64,000 nt of DNA from Rhabditoides inermis (taxonomy: Eukaryota > Nematoda > Chromadorea > Rhabditida > Rhabditidae): the NCBI GenBank assembly GCA_963966185.1, contig CAWZYM010000395.1:620001-684000 (forward strand), written 5' to 3'. Below are positions 46,820-62,697 of the stretch, piece after piece; the first letter of the stretch is position 1, and every line of letters starts with the position of its first letter. A model generated the notes under the pieces. It saw nothing but the letters and a program-made list of their open reading frames with translations, was not told where the DNA came from and did not search any database. The translations under genes were made by a program, and so were the position numbers.

Positions 46820-49800
46820 ACGTCTCACAACCCCTTTCCCCCATTACTCACATTAGCATATGATTATTTGTGCAATCGGCCGTACTGACTCGCCTGTGAT
46901 ACGCCTCGCCCCGTGTCTTTCAGAACTCTATGCCGTCCCCCAGTTCCCTTTCTTCAGTGGTCATTCGCGTGCACTTCGGGTATGTGTTGCGTGATAAATA
47001 GGGAGAGACTAGGTGTGTTGGGTGGTGGAGTGGCTGACGGGGCGAGTGTGGCAGGCATGGCGCATTGCGCACTCCCTCATTTGCATTGACGGCATCGGCG
47101 GCCCGGACACGCCCGCAACACCTATCATGCACATAAGCCTATTACGGGCGCACATTGTATAAGAGGCAGTGCAAGTCGGCTGCTCGTGACTCTGCCCCCC
47201 CCCCTTGTGTGGTTTTCTCATTAGCGTGCGAGGTGTGTATTGGATGTGTTTGTTGCGAGGAGTGGACGGGGTGAGGAGGGAGAGGAGAGGAGGGCAGTGC
47301 GAATCGCCACCAATCCTCGGCGCACACACCGACCTCCTTCCACTCTTTCTCCCCCCCCCCCTCTCACTCGCGTTTTTCGCTCTTTCTGTATGTATGCGTT
47401 TCGTGAGCGCTGGTGAGACAGGTGTACTAATGCCATGAATTAATTCGGCTCGTGCTCTCACCGCCCTCGTCGCTTTTTGCATTCCCCCTTCTCTCCCTCA
47501 CCTCGCCTTTGCGTCTTTGAGACGCGGGAATTAGAGGGAAAGTGGTAGCGAGAGAAAGTCAATTATTGCCGGACTCGGCTGGCGGTAGCAGGCGGGCAGA
47601 CATGGCGATGGGCTTAGAAATGGAGGAGCCTAATTGAAGGAGCGAGTGGGGGAGCGGTCAGCGGCCGAGCTCCTCATCTTCCCTTGCCCTTTCAGATAGC
47701 TCGGGAACTCTCCCCTCCCGTGCTGCTTCTTCTAATGAAATGCGGGCGAGATGTGGATAATCTCACTCTATATATCCATGTAATCTGGATTCCTCTCCCC
47801 ATGGATTCCCCCTCTCCGCTCTCCTCTTGATGCCGCGAAGCCGTCGTCGAATCGAGTACCATCGGCAAAGGAGGGAAAGAGGGGGGGCAACCAATGCGAG
47901 ATTGCTGTGAGAGAGGAGAGCATGAAATTACATCGATGCAGAGATGGCAATGGTGGAATAGGAGTGTGTATGTGTGTGTGTCTGTGAGAGTGAGGAGAGG
48001 GGTGGGGGACAACAGCGGCCGCACTCCTCTCCTATCCCCTCCTGCTGACAGCCGTGTTTTCACGAGGCGATGCTTCCTGCCAGTCGGCCCTCTGAGGTGC
48101 AATGCATGTTGCCGCGGCGATCCCCCTCCCTAGAGAGAGGGAGAGAGGCACGCGCGAGAGTCTATTGTCACCTTCTTCCTTGTCTGTCTCTTCATTTTCT
48201 AGGTGTGCATATCCGTGGGAGCTATAATATCGCCCTCTCCCCCTTCCGACTCGCTCGTATCCGATTTCGCCCCGCTCAAAACAAGCCACTATTAGGTTTC
48301 TTATCTTCTCACACAGCCCGCCAGTCACTTTCGTCGCGTTAACTAATGCCGGGCGTTGAGCCCGTGTTCGGGCAGGTGCTAATATCACCTGCCGATCCGG
48401 TATACGGTATGACAATGTTACCGTAGCGGGGCCGGTGCTGCAGTGGTCGGCAGTGGCTGGCTGGGAGGGAGCGCATTGCGGCGAGAGAAGGGGCGCATTG
48501 GGGGCGCAATGCGCTCGCCCCGCCCCTCGATGGCTGCCCGCACGTGGGGAGAGCGCGGTAAGACCGGGAGAGAAGAAGACAACAACTGTCCTCCTCCTCC
48601 CGCCCAATTCAGCCAGCCCAACCAGCCACTTGTCTCTTGTTTGTCGACTTGTTAGTAGTTCTCTCCGTGGAGATTCGATTCTCGCCTTGTTCTTCTTCCC
48701 CTCTCCAAATTATACCCTATTGTTTTCCTTCCACTCCCGTAACACAGGGAGTCCCGGGCTAATGTCTTATTTATGATTTTCTTCCGCCAACATTCAGTTC
48801 TCGCTCCAACAAGCATGAAAATATAGCATAATATGAACAGTGCTGTTCGCGTTCTTTCTTTTTCGAAAAGCGCTGCGTTTCTGTAAATATCGAATTCGTG
48901 TCGCCTCTCTTTTCTACATTCGGGGTTTCCGAGTGCGCGCACAATGAACGCGATAAGTAACCACATTTTTCGCGCGCATTTTTGAATTCGCGCTAGCATG
49001 ACGTGTCATGTTTGACACGTTCATTTCTTCGGAAAATTGTTCATTTCTTTTCCTTTCGTCACCTTTGCGGTTTGCTGACGAGTTCGCTTTCCATTATTTC
49101 TTCTGGTTTCTTTCTGACTTCACCTTTCCGTATTTTTTCGATTAGAAAAACTTATCTGATTTATCGATTGCGATAAATTCGCAGTGGTCTGCTGATGAGA
49201 AGAGATAAGCTTGTTGCCTATTATATTTGCTGATGTATTACTTCCCATGTAGCTCGTACTTTGTTCTAAGCTGCTTATAATAATGTCTTCGTATCCTTTT
49301 TGTTCTACTGCGTTCTTTTCTTTTGCGGCACGTAGAAAGCAATAGTATTAGTGATGGCGTTTGGCGGAGTCGGTTGTCGCAGGCAGCGGGTAATGCAATT
49401 ATGGCTGGCGACAAGCAGGCAAAGAACTCTACGAGTCTCCTGGCAGCGGATGATTCCTTTTGTGTGGCAGTCCAGTAGATTTCACGCGGTCATGCATTGG
49501 CAAGCGCACACTCACAACACCCTGCATCTGCTCCAGCGACGGGGAAAACACTCCGTCTGCCCATTGACAATGCATGCACACTGATCCGCTTTATAAACAG
49601 ATCGGATCGATCTCACTCGCGGCTGTGCTTGTGACACATAAACTGAGCAAACAGTGCTCGCTCTGAACCACTGGTGTCGTCTCTCGCTCGCTGGCTCTCT
49701 CTCCCAAAATAGACCAGCCAGCTGCTTTGTTTTCTCGCATTCCCTCCCGCGCTAGCCACCACGGCCCGTTAGATCGATTCATGTGTAAAGGCTAGAGAAG

Positions 49801-50656
49801 GACATTGGTGTTGCACTATTGTTTTGTCCCGCCACCGAATCTACACCAATCTCCCAAATTCGGCGCCCTCTGCCGACATGGTCTATGATTCACGCTGGAA
49901 TTATCTGCTCTGTGGAGAGTGCCTGCCTGCCAGGCCGGGCCGGATTGATATCATCACACTTCTTGGCTTATCACAATGTGTAGTGGTGGTGGGATGTGCG
50001 CATTGCGCCACTATGGATTATGGTAAGATGAATAGGAGGTTGGCCGTCGCGTGCATGATATTTGAATGAGTTGAGTGCAGTTGACACGTTCTCATGTGCG
50101 GGAGGCGGCAGGCAGTAGGGCGGTGCTTGTGCTGATTAATCGGGGGAAGTGGCGGGTGGGCTCTGGCTGGCAGCGAGCGGCGGCTGCATCGATCGCTGCC
50201 CGCCCGCGAGCCGCATTCCCATTGCACTCGCCATCGCGCCGCTGCCATCCCATCCCTCACCCACTCTACAATCAATACAACTCTCTCAGCAACATTACGT
50301 TTCATTGCCCACTCGAAGCATTGCTCATGATGCATGCATCGTCCGGTCAAAATAAGCTGATTCATTGCGTGCACGCCCAATTTGCTCTATGACTCAGCCA
50401 GTCGCATCTAGCTCTTTCTCCACTCTTTCTCCACTCCTCTTTTTGCGTTTCTCTCTCGCCTGTGTTCGATTTGTATCGATCGCTCTCGACATCGCTGGTT
50501 GTATTGTCTAGTCGTGCCGTTTTTTGCCTCAATCGCGTCGCCCCGTATACTTCTATATTCATGGGCAGCCACCTCATCCGCCTCTATTTGCAGTTTGACG
50601 TCGTCGTCGGACTCAACTGAGTATCTACCACACACAAACCTACCCTTCACAACACA
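46820..50656. other. 3.8 kb without recognised genes, upstream of calmodulin
   Basis: Moderate GC, no family signatures and no consistent exon chain. C-rich runs lie near 47196-47206 and 47350-47362. A strong acceptor-like CTATTTGCAG ends at 50593, 63 nt before the calmodulin ATG, and may receive a spliced leader or an upstream non-coding exon. Confidence 0.5.
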
Positions 50657-53568
<2,912 letters not shown>

Positions 53569-54178
53569 GTAGCTGCTTGCCGGCGGTCTCTGCCTGCAGG
53601 GATCTCCTCCTCCCCCACACACTCCCACACACTTGCTTACCCGGGCCAACCAGCCGGGCGACCCTCATATAGTACTCACTCTACTAGAACCGCCCTTCTG
53701 GTCACGCCCCTCTCCTTCTCCTTCTCTCTCGGTCCTTATTTAATATAAATATATATTTGTGGATATTTGAGTGGATATGCAGCACTGTGTCTATACTGAC
53801 TTTTCTCTCTCTCGCGTCGACTCATCTCTCTCCATTCGCGAATCATGATTTTGTGTTCTCCTTATGTAAACTACATCGTATACGAAACAATGATCACACA
53901 TGCACATTGGTTTGTCGATAAAGTTTTTATTAAATGTTGTGCCCTTTCTGTGTGACGAAGGGTTTTGGGTTTCTGTCCAAATGAATTCTATCTCTGGTGG
54001 GAGAGTTGTAAAGGGATATTTAAAGAATTTTCACACATGAATTATGTGCCTTGGTGTTATCCGGTTGACACGTTATGGTGTTAGTGTGGGGCAAAAATTA
54101 GTCATAATTTTTCAAAAGAACAACAACTTTAGCAAGCAGGGAAAACAAATGTATCGAATTTGATGTTGTCGTGAATAT
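53569..54178. other. 3' flank of calmodulin, no gene seen
   Basis: Calmodulin 3' UTR and intergenic DNA. No exon-like frames. Confidence 0.5.
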
Positions 54179-54345
54179 AGGCCCCATTATACTTTCACGC
54201 TGACGCTGACGCGACGCTGACGCTCCCGTGCAAAAGATGCAACTATTGATTTCGTTGACGCAGCGTGATCAAAATCGATAGGTGCATCTTTTGCACGGGA
54301 GGGTCAGCGTCGCGTCAGCGTCAGCGTGAAAGTATAATGGGGCCT
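54179..54345. mobile_element. Palindromic MITE-like element
   Basis: The ends are long inverted repeats: AGGCCCCATTATACTTTCAC at the left, its reverse complement at the right, continuing inward through a GACGC/GCGTC-rich block and GTGCAAAAGATGCA/TGCATCTTTTGCAC. The arms are about 60 bp with one small offset, around a central loop of about 40 bp. The trinucleotide TAT flanks both sides (54176-54178, 54346-54348), a possible 3-bp target duplication. No coding capacity. Confidence 0.85.
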
Positions 54346-54645
54346 TATGGTTGATCGATTGTGTCAGTGTACCCAGTGGGTCAAGGTGAATCACGGACCT
54401 AGGTTTTAGACTATTTTACAAGCCAGGCTGTGCTCTTGTTTTTAGTTCGTTCCTAATCTAATCAGTGCTTCGGAAGATCGATAGCATAGTTTTGCATAGT
54501 GTTGTTATCGGTTGATTTGAGGGGCCGAACCGTAGAAGCAAACGAGTTATAATCTCAATTGTGCACATGTGTCTGGTCATGATGTGTACATTTTGTGTGG
54601 TTTATGATTCAACGTATATAACTGGGCCACTGTTTCAGTTAAACC

Positions 54646-54733
<88 letters not shown>

Positions 54734-55126
54734 TGCTCGAGTTTTCATTTTTTATGCGCGAATATAGACTTTGTCTTGCGTCATATGTAATCCTCAGACG
54801 GTTATCTATGACGTCGATGTGTGTGGTGCGGATCAATAGGCGCTCTGTTCGCATTGTATTCGAAATTATACTTGACATGATTGCGAGTTGCGATGGAGCA
54901 GGTTATTCTTAGTCTGCCTCGTGGGCGTCTGCCTCATCGCATAATTGCAACAATTGCAAGTTGCCAGGCGAACCTGTCGCGTGTCTAATTATAGCCGAGA
55001 GAGAGAAAGCGACGCATTGCTCATTCGGCCGAAGAGAGATGCGAGTACGTATTGCACCCTTTCGGTCACGCCGTGTCACTGTGCACTTGTAGGCGTTGAG
55101 GAGTGTGATGGTTGAGTGTTTGAGGG
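54346..55126. other. Intergenic with a long GA tract
   Basis: Holds the GA microsatellite at 54650-54731 and the upstream region of the steroid reductase. An acceptor-like CACTTGTAG ends 34 nt before that gene's ATG. Confidence 0.5.
54650..54731. repeat. (GA)n microsatellite
   Basis: About 40 GA units with two AAAGAGA interruptions on the plus strand. Confidence 0.95.
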
Positions 55127-56454
55127 ATGTGGTGGTCGGAAGAGTCGCTGCTCCTCTACTCGTCCTACTCGATGGTCGTCTCTGGCGCCGTCGTCGCCGT
55201 CTCCCTCCTCGCCGGCATCCAGGCCAGCTACGGCCGCTACAGCTTCGACGCGGGGGTGAGTGAGTGAGTGAGTGTGCGGACGACTGTCGAGCCTCCTCAC
55301 AGCCACACATAGCCGCGTACTACGGTAGCTATAGCCGCAGCCGTGTATTGCAGTGGAATATCGGCTCGCGTGTCGGCTGGTTCATACAAGAGCTGCCCTC
55401 GTTCGCCATTCCTCTATATTGCCTCCTTAACTACTGCAGGTAGACGAACAGGGCGGGAGGAAAAGAACGCTTCTTTTCAGTACCTGGACGTCTGCATTCG
55501 TGCTGTCTCTGTTCGTGCTGCATTACACTAATCGGTGAGTGAGCGAGGCAGTGCGCGATCCATTCCTCTCTCCTCTTTCAGAACCTTCCTCTTCCCCTAC
55601 CTCATGCCCACGTCCAAGCCCACGCCGTGGTTCATCGTCTTCTCCGCATTTGTGTTCTGCTCGTGGAACGGGTTGGTCATGCCACATTGTCTCTTCTCTT
55701 CATTCACTCTCTCTAGATGGCAGCAAGGTGTGTGGACGAGCAAATACGCCGAGTACTCCACCTACCATCTACTCCAACCGCAGAGCATCATAGGTGTGGT
55801 GAATCTCCTATAGCCTTTGCTATTTTTCTGCAGGCATTGCTCTGTTTTTCTTGGGGATGGGCGTGAACGTGCAGGCTGACTCGATCCTGCGCAACCTGCG
55901 ACGCCCCGGAGAAACGGGCTACAAGATACCCAGAGGTGGGTGCGCATCATCCCTATCACACTTCCGTCGCCAGTTTCCGACTATATCCTTTCTCTGTTTG
56001 CTCGACTACGTTTCTAATGACAGCAGTGCACTTTGTGTGTCGCGATAGCGTCACTGGGGAGACTGTACAATAACACTGCCATCACACATCACATTATTAC
56101 GATTACGTTCAGGCGGAGCGTTCGAGTATGTGAGCGGGGCCAACTTTCTCGGAGAGGTGAGCGACAAAGAGGGAGGGGGATATGAGAGATGATTGTCTGT
56201 AGATGCTCGAGTGGCTGGGCTGGTCTCTGGTTGCCGCCTCGCCTACCGCATACGCATTCGCCTTCTTCACCGCTGCCAACATCGGACCGCGCGCCATGCA
56301 ACACCACAAGTGAGTGCACATCCTCCTCTCTCGTTCCTCCCTTCCTCCCTCCATAATTCCCCCTCTCTCTTCCAACATCCATTTCAGGTGGTACCTCTCC
56401 AAGTTCGACGACTACCCCAAGGAGAGGAAAGCTATCATTCCGTTCCTACTCTGA
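55127..56454 (+). CDS. 3-oxo-5-alpha-steroid 4-dehydrogenase (SRD5A family)
   Basis: Nine exons (55127-55255, 55354-55439, 55481-55534, 55582-55671, 55717-55793, 55834-55935, 56113-56156, 56203-56309, 56388-56454) join in phase to 251 residues, against 254-259 in human SRD5A1/2. Several hydrophobic helices span the protein (SMVVSGAVVAVSLLAGI, TPWFIVFSAFVFCSW and others). The conserved C-terminal half is clear: NVQADSILRNLRRPGETGYK, IPRGGAFEYVSGANFLGE, EWLGW and the closing HHKWYLSKF, DDYPKERKAIIPFLL. The enzyme, in the ER membrane, reduces the delta-4,5 double bond of 3-oxosteroids with NADPH. In nematodes relatives may act on dafachronic-acid-type sterols; that is an inference. It converges with the minus-strand gene ending at 57209. 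Confidence 0.95.
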
Positions 56455-57208
56455 GCCTCACTCACTCTCACTTTACCTCCATAATGTTCACTTACTACTA
56501 TGCTTGCGATCGCCTGGTGACAGATAAATGATGATCATTGCGTGGGCACAACAGTTTATCGCGGAATGGATGTATCATTGACGGTTCGAAGAGAGGAGGA
56601 CAGTCGAACAGAAGAGAAGTGAGGATGTGCCTGTAACAATGCTTTTCAGTTTTACGCCACTACGGGCTAAAACGTGAAAAGATTGTTACCTGAAGTGGGG
56701 ACGGAGACGTGGGAAGAAGGCGAGTGTGGGTAGTGGGGGCTGATGGTGGGTTATATACCGAGATGCGAGGGTGCGGCGGCTGTCAGCGCACTGTCACACG
56801 CATCACGCGTCTCTGACCTCCGCCACACACAAGCAGCCACTGTCAATCGTTCCCTCCACTGCAAACAAACAATCACCAAGCCTCCAATTACTACTCTCTT
56901 CTCTTATCGCCATTTATTCAAAATAACTCTTCAAATTAAACAACTCTGTGTGAAACAAATGTACCTCGATGTGGAAGGGGAGAGATCGCGCATACATGTG
57001 TCAACATAACGCGAAACATGAGCAAAACTTCATAAACTCTGCAGTGGTCAACTATGAAACAGGGGCAATATACTGTGAAGCACACTGGAGGCAGTCAAAA
57101 TATAGTGAGTGTAAAACGTAACAATGTAGGGATATTCAATGGTAATGTATAATAGTAGTGATACTACTCAGGTAGTCATGATGCATGATACTGGTGCGTC
57201 TCGTCTGT
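56455..57208. other. Gap between convergent genes, no gene seen
   Basis: 3' flanks of the steroid reductase (plus) and the unrecognised 1050-residue gene (minus). No supported exons. Confidence 0.5.
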
Positions 57209-60200
57209 CTAGCGGCAGTCGGGGCAGTCGCACTTGACCTTCTTCCTCCTCTCGCGCTTCTCTCGCTTGTCGTACGGAGTACGGCGCTCCTGTAGCAAAA
57301 CAACATAATCCATCAAAAACAAATCACTCACCACGACTTGTCCTCCCTTGGCGGCGGCGGCAGGGGTTCCAGGAGCAGCAGAAGCGGCGGCGGCAGCCTC
57401 CTGCAACAACATGGTTACACTGAGTACAATAGACTAGTGTTCACCTCGGCGGCCTCTTCCATCTCGAGCTTCCTCCTCTTGCACACCCAGCCGCCCTCCT
57501 CCTCCCTCGCTGGCATCTCCAGCTGCCCGCTCTGCCTCCTCTTTCTCTCCAGCCGCTTCCTCTGTCTCTCCTCCTCGGCTTGCTCCGCAGTCTGCTCCCC
57601 TCCCTCCGCCTGCTCCGCTAGTCGACGCTGACGGCGCTCTTCTTTCCTCCTTCGTTTCCTCTCCTCTTCCGTCTCCTCCACAGGAACAGGCGCAGTGACA
57701 GTAGTCTGAATGTCTCCTTCGTCGTCCTTCTGCATCTCACGAATCTTCTGCATCCTCCTCTCTTTCTTTTTGCGGCGCTTCTCCTCCTCCTCAGTCTCCG
57801 CCGTGCTTGCTTGCTGCTGAGTGTCTCCAGCGTCGTTGTCCTTCCTTCTCTTCTTCTCCAGGGGAGACGACGGCATCATCACCTCTCCCATGTCGCCCAT
57901 TCCATCGTCCATCATCATCATGTCTCCTCCTCCTCCGTCATCCATCTGCTCCTCCACCCTCTCCTGTCCGGCCGTCTCTCCTCCAGCCGCCATACTCTCC
58001 CTCTCTGCCTTCCTCTGCTGTTGTCGTTTCTTCTTCTCGCTGCGCAGTCTCTTCCTCTCCTCGTCCGTCTTCTCTTCCTTGACCGATGGCTCCTCTGCCG
58101 CAGTCGTGTTGCCCCTCTCCTCCTCCTGCTTCCTCTTCCTCGCCTCGCTCTTCCTCTCCGCCTTCCTTTTCTTCAGACGCAGTCTTTTCTCCTCAGCAGT
58201 CTCCACCGCGTCCCTATCGTTCGAAGAGGCAGTCTCCGCAGCAGTGTCGCCATCGGGAGCAGTACTATCTTCGTCGCCACCTGTACTGTTTCTCTGTTTC
58301 TTGTTGGCGTTCTTCCTGGCATTCTTGCGGCGCATCTTCTCCTTCTTCCTCGCCAGTTTCTCCTCCTCCTCCACGTCTCCACCTGCCTCGTTCTGCTCCA
58401 TCTCCATCTGCTCCTCCTCCACATGCGCATTCGATCGGCGTTCCTTCTTCACCTCCACCGCGTCCTCGTCTCCCGTCGTGTCTCCGGTGGGCAGGTCTTC
58501 TGGATCGGAGGCGGTCGAGTATCCGGTGCCGATCGTCCTCCCCTCCACGCGCTTACGGGCGAGAGCCTTGTAGTTGACTCGCTGAAACGTTCATAATCAT
58601 CTCTGCTCTTCCCTTTCTTCTACCCACCTTCATCTTATTCATCGCTTTCTTCTCTGCATCCACGTTAATCGGGATAGTGTAATCGGAACTCGCAGCAGCA
58701 CTCTTCTGAATAGCACTCCGTCACCACTGTCTAATGCCATTTCGACCCACCGGCAACGTGAGCTGGAACTCGTCTCCCTTTGCCCTCGCAGGCACCTGCA
58801 TCTCCTTCACGTCCTTCACTTCAACCTTATCGTCATTCTCCTCATCGTCGTCCTCCTGCAACAACAGTCCATTTCACCCACTCGTCCTTTTCGCCCACCT
58901 CCTCAAACTCCTCTCCCTTCATTTCCAGCAACGCCTTCAGATCGGTCGAGTCGCGAAGCACTTTCTGAAACATCCAATATCTTTCCCATTAGCCTCGCCT
59001 CCTCCCACCTGATTCTCCAGCATGCTTGTCATGGTGACGAGATAGTCCTCCTTGTGTCGATCCGAGAACAGCGAGCGCACTCCGGCGAATCTCTCAGGAA
59101 CAATCCTTCGGAATTTCCAGGGCGGAATGAAGTTCTTATCCTTCTCCTCTCGGGTGAATCGGAACAGATGTGCGACGAGGTCTCCAGTCTGTACGCGGAG
59201 TCCGCGCGGCTTGGCCGTCTTTCCCTTCCCCTTGGCCTTGCCCTTCTCCTCCTCGTCGTCGTCGTTCTCCTTCTCCCCCTCGTCCTCCATCTCAGCCTCC
59301 GCCTGCTTCCCGCCGTCCATCGTACAGTAGTCTTCCAAACAACGGATCGCCACCAAAAGAATGTCTGAAACGAAATAAAAAAATAATCAGAACATAATAC
59401 ATGGGCGCACCTTCGACGGTGTAAGCAATCTTTATCCTAGGCAGGATGTGCAGCTTGACAGCTCCGATCAGCGTCACCATCCGGTCCCTGCAGTACTCGA
59501 AAGGTGTGAGCCTTCCCGTGTAGAATCCATGGATACCCTGGCGCTCCATCCTGTAATCACATCGTCTCTTACCCATTCCCCCCTCTGCCCACTCACTCCT
59601 TCACGACGTCCACTCGCGAGTACTTGATGTGGTGGCCGCTGGTCGCATCCTTCTTCTGCTCTGTCATCAGGTCCAGCACTATAAAGTTGTAGATGTACTC
59701 AAAAGTAACGGGAAACAAGAAAATAGTACCGATGCGAACAAAAGCGCAGAAGTCGTGTGCTTGCATGCGCGGCAGCGTGCATCCAGAAATCTTCCTGATA
59801 GCCTGCATGTTGTCAATGCCCTCTTTGGCCATCAGATCGCACACACGAGGGTACACATCTTCGCTGAAATCAACGCAATTACATAGGTACATGACGAATC
59901 TAACAAATCAGATAGTGAAATAGCGTGAGGTAATAAAGAAACTCACAATGTCTTCTTGCAGAGGGACGGCATGCGACGAACGAGGAAACCCAGTCGACCC
60001 CACTTGATCTGAAAGAACAATGTAAAATAAAAATGCAAAACTACGGCTAATATGAACGACTGCTTCAACGCACCCATTCCGCGGGGAATGCCTTCTCTCC
60101 GTTCTCAAACGCTTTCTCCGCGCGAACCTTGTACTTCGGGTTCGGATTGAAACACATAGAGATGTAACCTGGAAAAAAATACTACTAACTAATAAACCAC

Positions 60201-61085
60201 AAGGGACCCACCCCACATGCGAACTAACACATGTCCTTGGATAGCGTCCTCCATGCGGAACACCAGATCGTAGAGAGAGTTCACCTGCAACGTATGCATT
60301 CGCGATCCCCACTACCCTCTGTGCTCACCTGCTTGTATGCAATCTTGAGGTAGAGGGACATCTTGGTCTTCTCGTCCTCGAATTTCTGACGAGCACGCAG
60401 GAACCGCGAGCGGTCCAGAGGATTTGCCCTGAACAACTACATTTTCAAAGATCTCAATTACAGTACTCACATGAACAGATGGGCGTTGAATCCAGCAACA
60501 GGTTGCGGTGTGAACATGACCACCATGTGGTAGCGCACCATGTTGGCCGTGCGATCCTCCAGACCACGACCTAGAATCAACACTCCCATCTCACCCCCAT
60601 CCCCTATCTCCACTCACACATGAGCGGCCAGAACTTGTGTTGTTTCTTGAGCGACTGCAGTCTGCTTCGGACGTCGGGATCAATGTGTCCGAAGTTCCTT
60701 CCCTGTCCGATGACAGTGAGTGCATCCTCGTCCGGACGGAGACCGGCGAGACGAGCGAATGTCTCCCAGTTGGCGCGGATCAGCTCCCGCTCCCTGTCCG
60801 TGAACCTCTCGCCAACTTTCAAGTGGATCCCTACAAAACACTACATACAAATATAGAGGGCATGCAACGCTCACCGTTCTCCTTGCACCTCACGATGAAC
60901 TCATTGGGGACGGTGGGTGTGAGGGCGTCGTGGTAAAAGATGTTGCCGTCTTCGTTGAGCAGTCCAGTCCTGGGAAGGAACTTGAGCGCCTTTTCAGCGG
61001 AGGCGCTGCTTCCCTTCTTCGTCTTGCCACGCCCCAGCGCACCCGTCTCCTCCAGATCCAACTCCAAGTCCTCAGAATCAGACAT
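57209..61085 (-). CDS. Unrecognised 1050-residue charged protein, probably nuclear
   Basis: Sixteen exons on the minus strand (61085-60875, 60830-60618, 60570-60471, 60428-60329, 60284-60212, 60168-60074, 60008-59947, 59863-59597, 59550-59411, 59364-59009, 58964-58899, 58855-58751, 58705-58628, 58581-57445, 57400-57332, 57289-57209) all join in phase. Residues 1-430 look folded, beginning with an acidic start and a segment ERFTDRERELIRANWETF that faintly recalls Myb/SANT-like domains. An acidic/Lys linker follows, then a second conserved-looking block (TGDLVAHLFRFTREEKDKNF, IPPWKFRRIVPERF). The large 1.1-kb exon encodes Lys/Arg/Glu-rich coiled coil with several NLS-like basic runs. The protein ends KKVKCDCPDCR. 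I do not know the family. The ATG lies 1 nt after GCGTTGTAG, and the GET1 stop is 230 bp upstream, as in an operon. Confidence 0.9.
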
Positions 61086-61314
61086 CCTACAACGCAATGG
61101 TATCGAATCTTCCAGGAAGATATACGAGATACTTGAGCAGTTGCAAACTGATGATGAACGCAATACAAACAAATACAAACACGTATCTAATAAAATATTT
61201 ATTATCAAACTAACGATAAACAGAACAGCACATACCCACAAATAAATCTTTTATATCATATCATCTACTCAGTAGAACTGGATGAAAGAGGGGACCCGAG
61301 GTGTGGAGGAGAGC

Positions 61315-62697
61315 TCAATCGCGTTTCTTTTTGCCATTGCGCAGCGCCTGAAACGCACGATCAGATACTGTGTCTAATCACGATCGCACCTGAATCTGCT
61401 TGATCACGAAGAAGATGACGTAGAAGACAGCGAAGACGGAAACGGGAACGAGGCCTGTAAAAAGAGTTGCAATGGATGAGGGAGTGATTGTCTGACCGCT
61501 CTCTCCTGTCGTCTCGCAGGCGCTCGAATCGAACACCGCCGGAAAGCGGAGAAGGTAGTTGAACGGCCAGAACAGACCCGTAGGGATGCACAGCGCGTGA
61601 AAACCGGCGCTCTTAAAGGAGAGGAGCACGGAGTGATGAAATGAAATAACCAGCTGTTGTCACACGTGAGAAATGATGATACAATTCGTCAGTAGTCCGT
61701 GGCGAGACCAATTTTGAAACAAATTCCCATTGGAAGCTCGTGCCAAGTTTGTACATCACCACGAAATACTGACGCAGTGCCTGATTTTCAAGATGCTATT
61801 TCATTTTATATCAAGTTTATATTAATTGTTAGAATTTTTGTTTTGGTTTCAATTTGATCGCCATATCGATATTGATTATGTCGACTTCATGTTATTATTC
61901 CGTGCACCTCTCCTTTAATCCTTTACATTATAAAAATGCCACTAACCTAACTAATTCGAGTAATAGCACTAACCATGTAGAGAAGGATCACAGATACAAG
62001 GCGGACACCAGCGCCAGTGAGCAGGTCGATCTTCAGAGAAGACGGCATCTTCGCATCCTGCTCTGATTCTGAAGCCAACAATATCCTAATAGTATAGATG
62101 AGTAAACACAATACAACAGAAATATACTCACTTTCCTTCTCGAGCATCTCAGTGGCTTTGTTGAGCTGGCGCTCCTTCTTGAAATACGCGGCAAACTCGC
62201 CAGTGGGCGACAGCTTGGACAACTCCACCCGCAGATGATTCACCTACAAACACAACATAACATGCGATTACACGTATAAATCCATCAAAAAATATAAAAC
62301 TATGAAAATGTGCAAGTACCTCAAGGGAGAGCCTGGTGACTTCGGGATTGCGATAGTGCGAGCGAGAATACAACTTGGCCTGAACACAATTTTATAACAT
62401 GTAAGGAAACAATTAGGTATTTACTTACATATTCGGCAATCGACTTGCTGAGGATGGAGCTGTTGAGGAAGAAGTAGACGCTGATCATGCAGCACAACAC
62501 CTAAACGACAAACGGGTGAATATCGCATGTAAACAAGCATTTTCAAAGACAAACCAATAATAAAATAAAGTAAAACTGGTACAATAACGAGAACAAGCAG
62601 TAGAACCAACCCTGCCGACGACTCCAGCGAGTTGCAGTGCGAGGTCGAACTCTGGACTGGAGAACAACTCCTCCCGAGACACGTCCACCTCGATCAT
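61315..62697 (-). CDS. GET1: GET1/WRB, tail-anchored protein insertion receptor subunit
   Basis: Eight exons (62697-62611, 62500-62429, 62379-62320, 62243-62132, 62068-61974, 61611-61497, 61454-61390, 61347-61315) join in phase to 212 residues. The layout is that of GET1/WRB: a first membrane helix (CCMISVYFFLNSSIL), a cytosolic coiled coil, then two more helices (around LVSVILLYM and VSVFAVFYVIFFVIKQI). The coiled coil's FAAYFKKERQLNKATEMLEK aligns with EFARYARLERKINKM of human WRB, and GLFWPFNYLLRFP matches the WITPLDRLVAFP segment. With GET2/CAMLG it receives tail-anchored proteins from GET3 at the ER. The end KKRD fits a KKxx ER-retrieval signal. The ATG lies 2 nt after GTCTTGTAG, an acceptor-like site that suggests trans-splicing. 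An exon 1-2 hydrophobic stretch may extend the first helix. Confidence 0.88.

Noticed and set aside
57811..58596. Long plus-strand open frames of up to 260 codons, Ser/Leu-rich
   Set aside because: They are the complement of the Lys/Arg/Glu coiled-coil exon 58581-57445, whose biased codons leave the other strand open. They have no splice logic or family motif.
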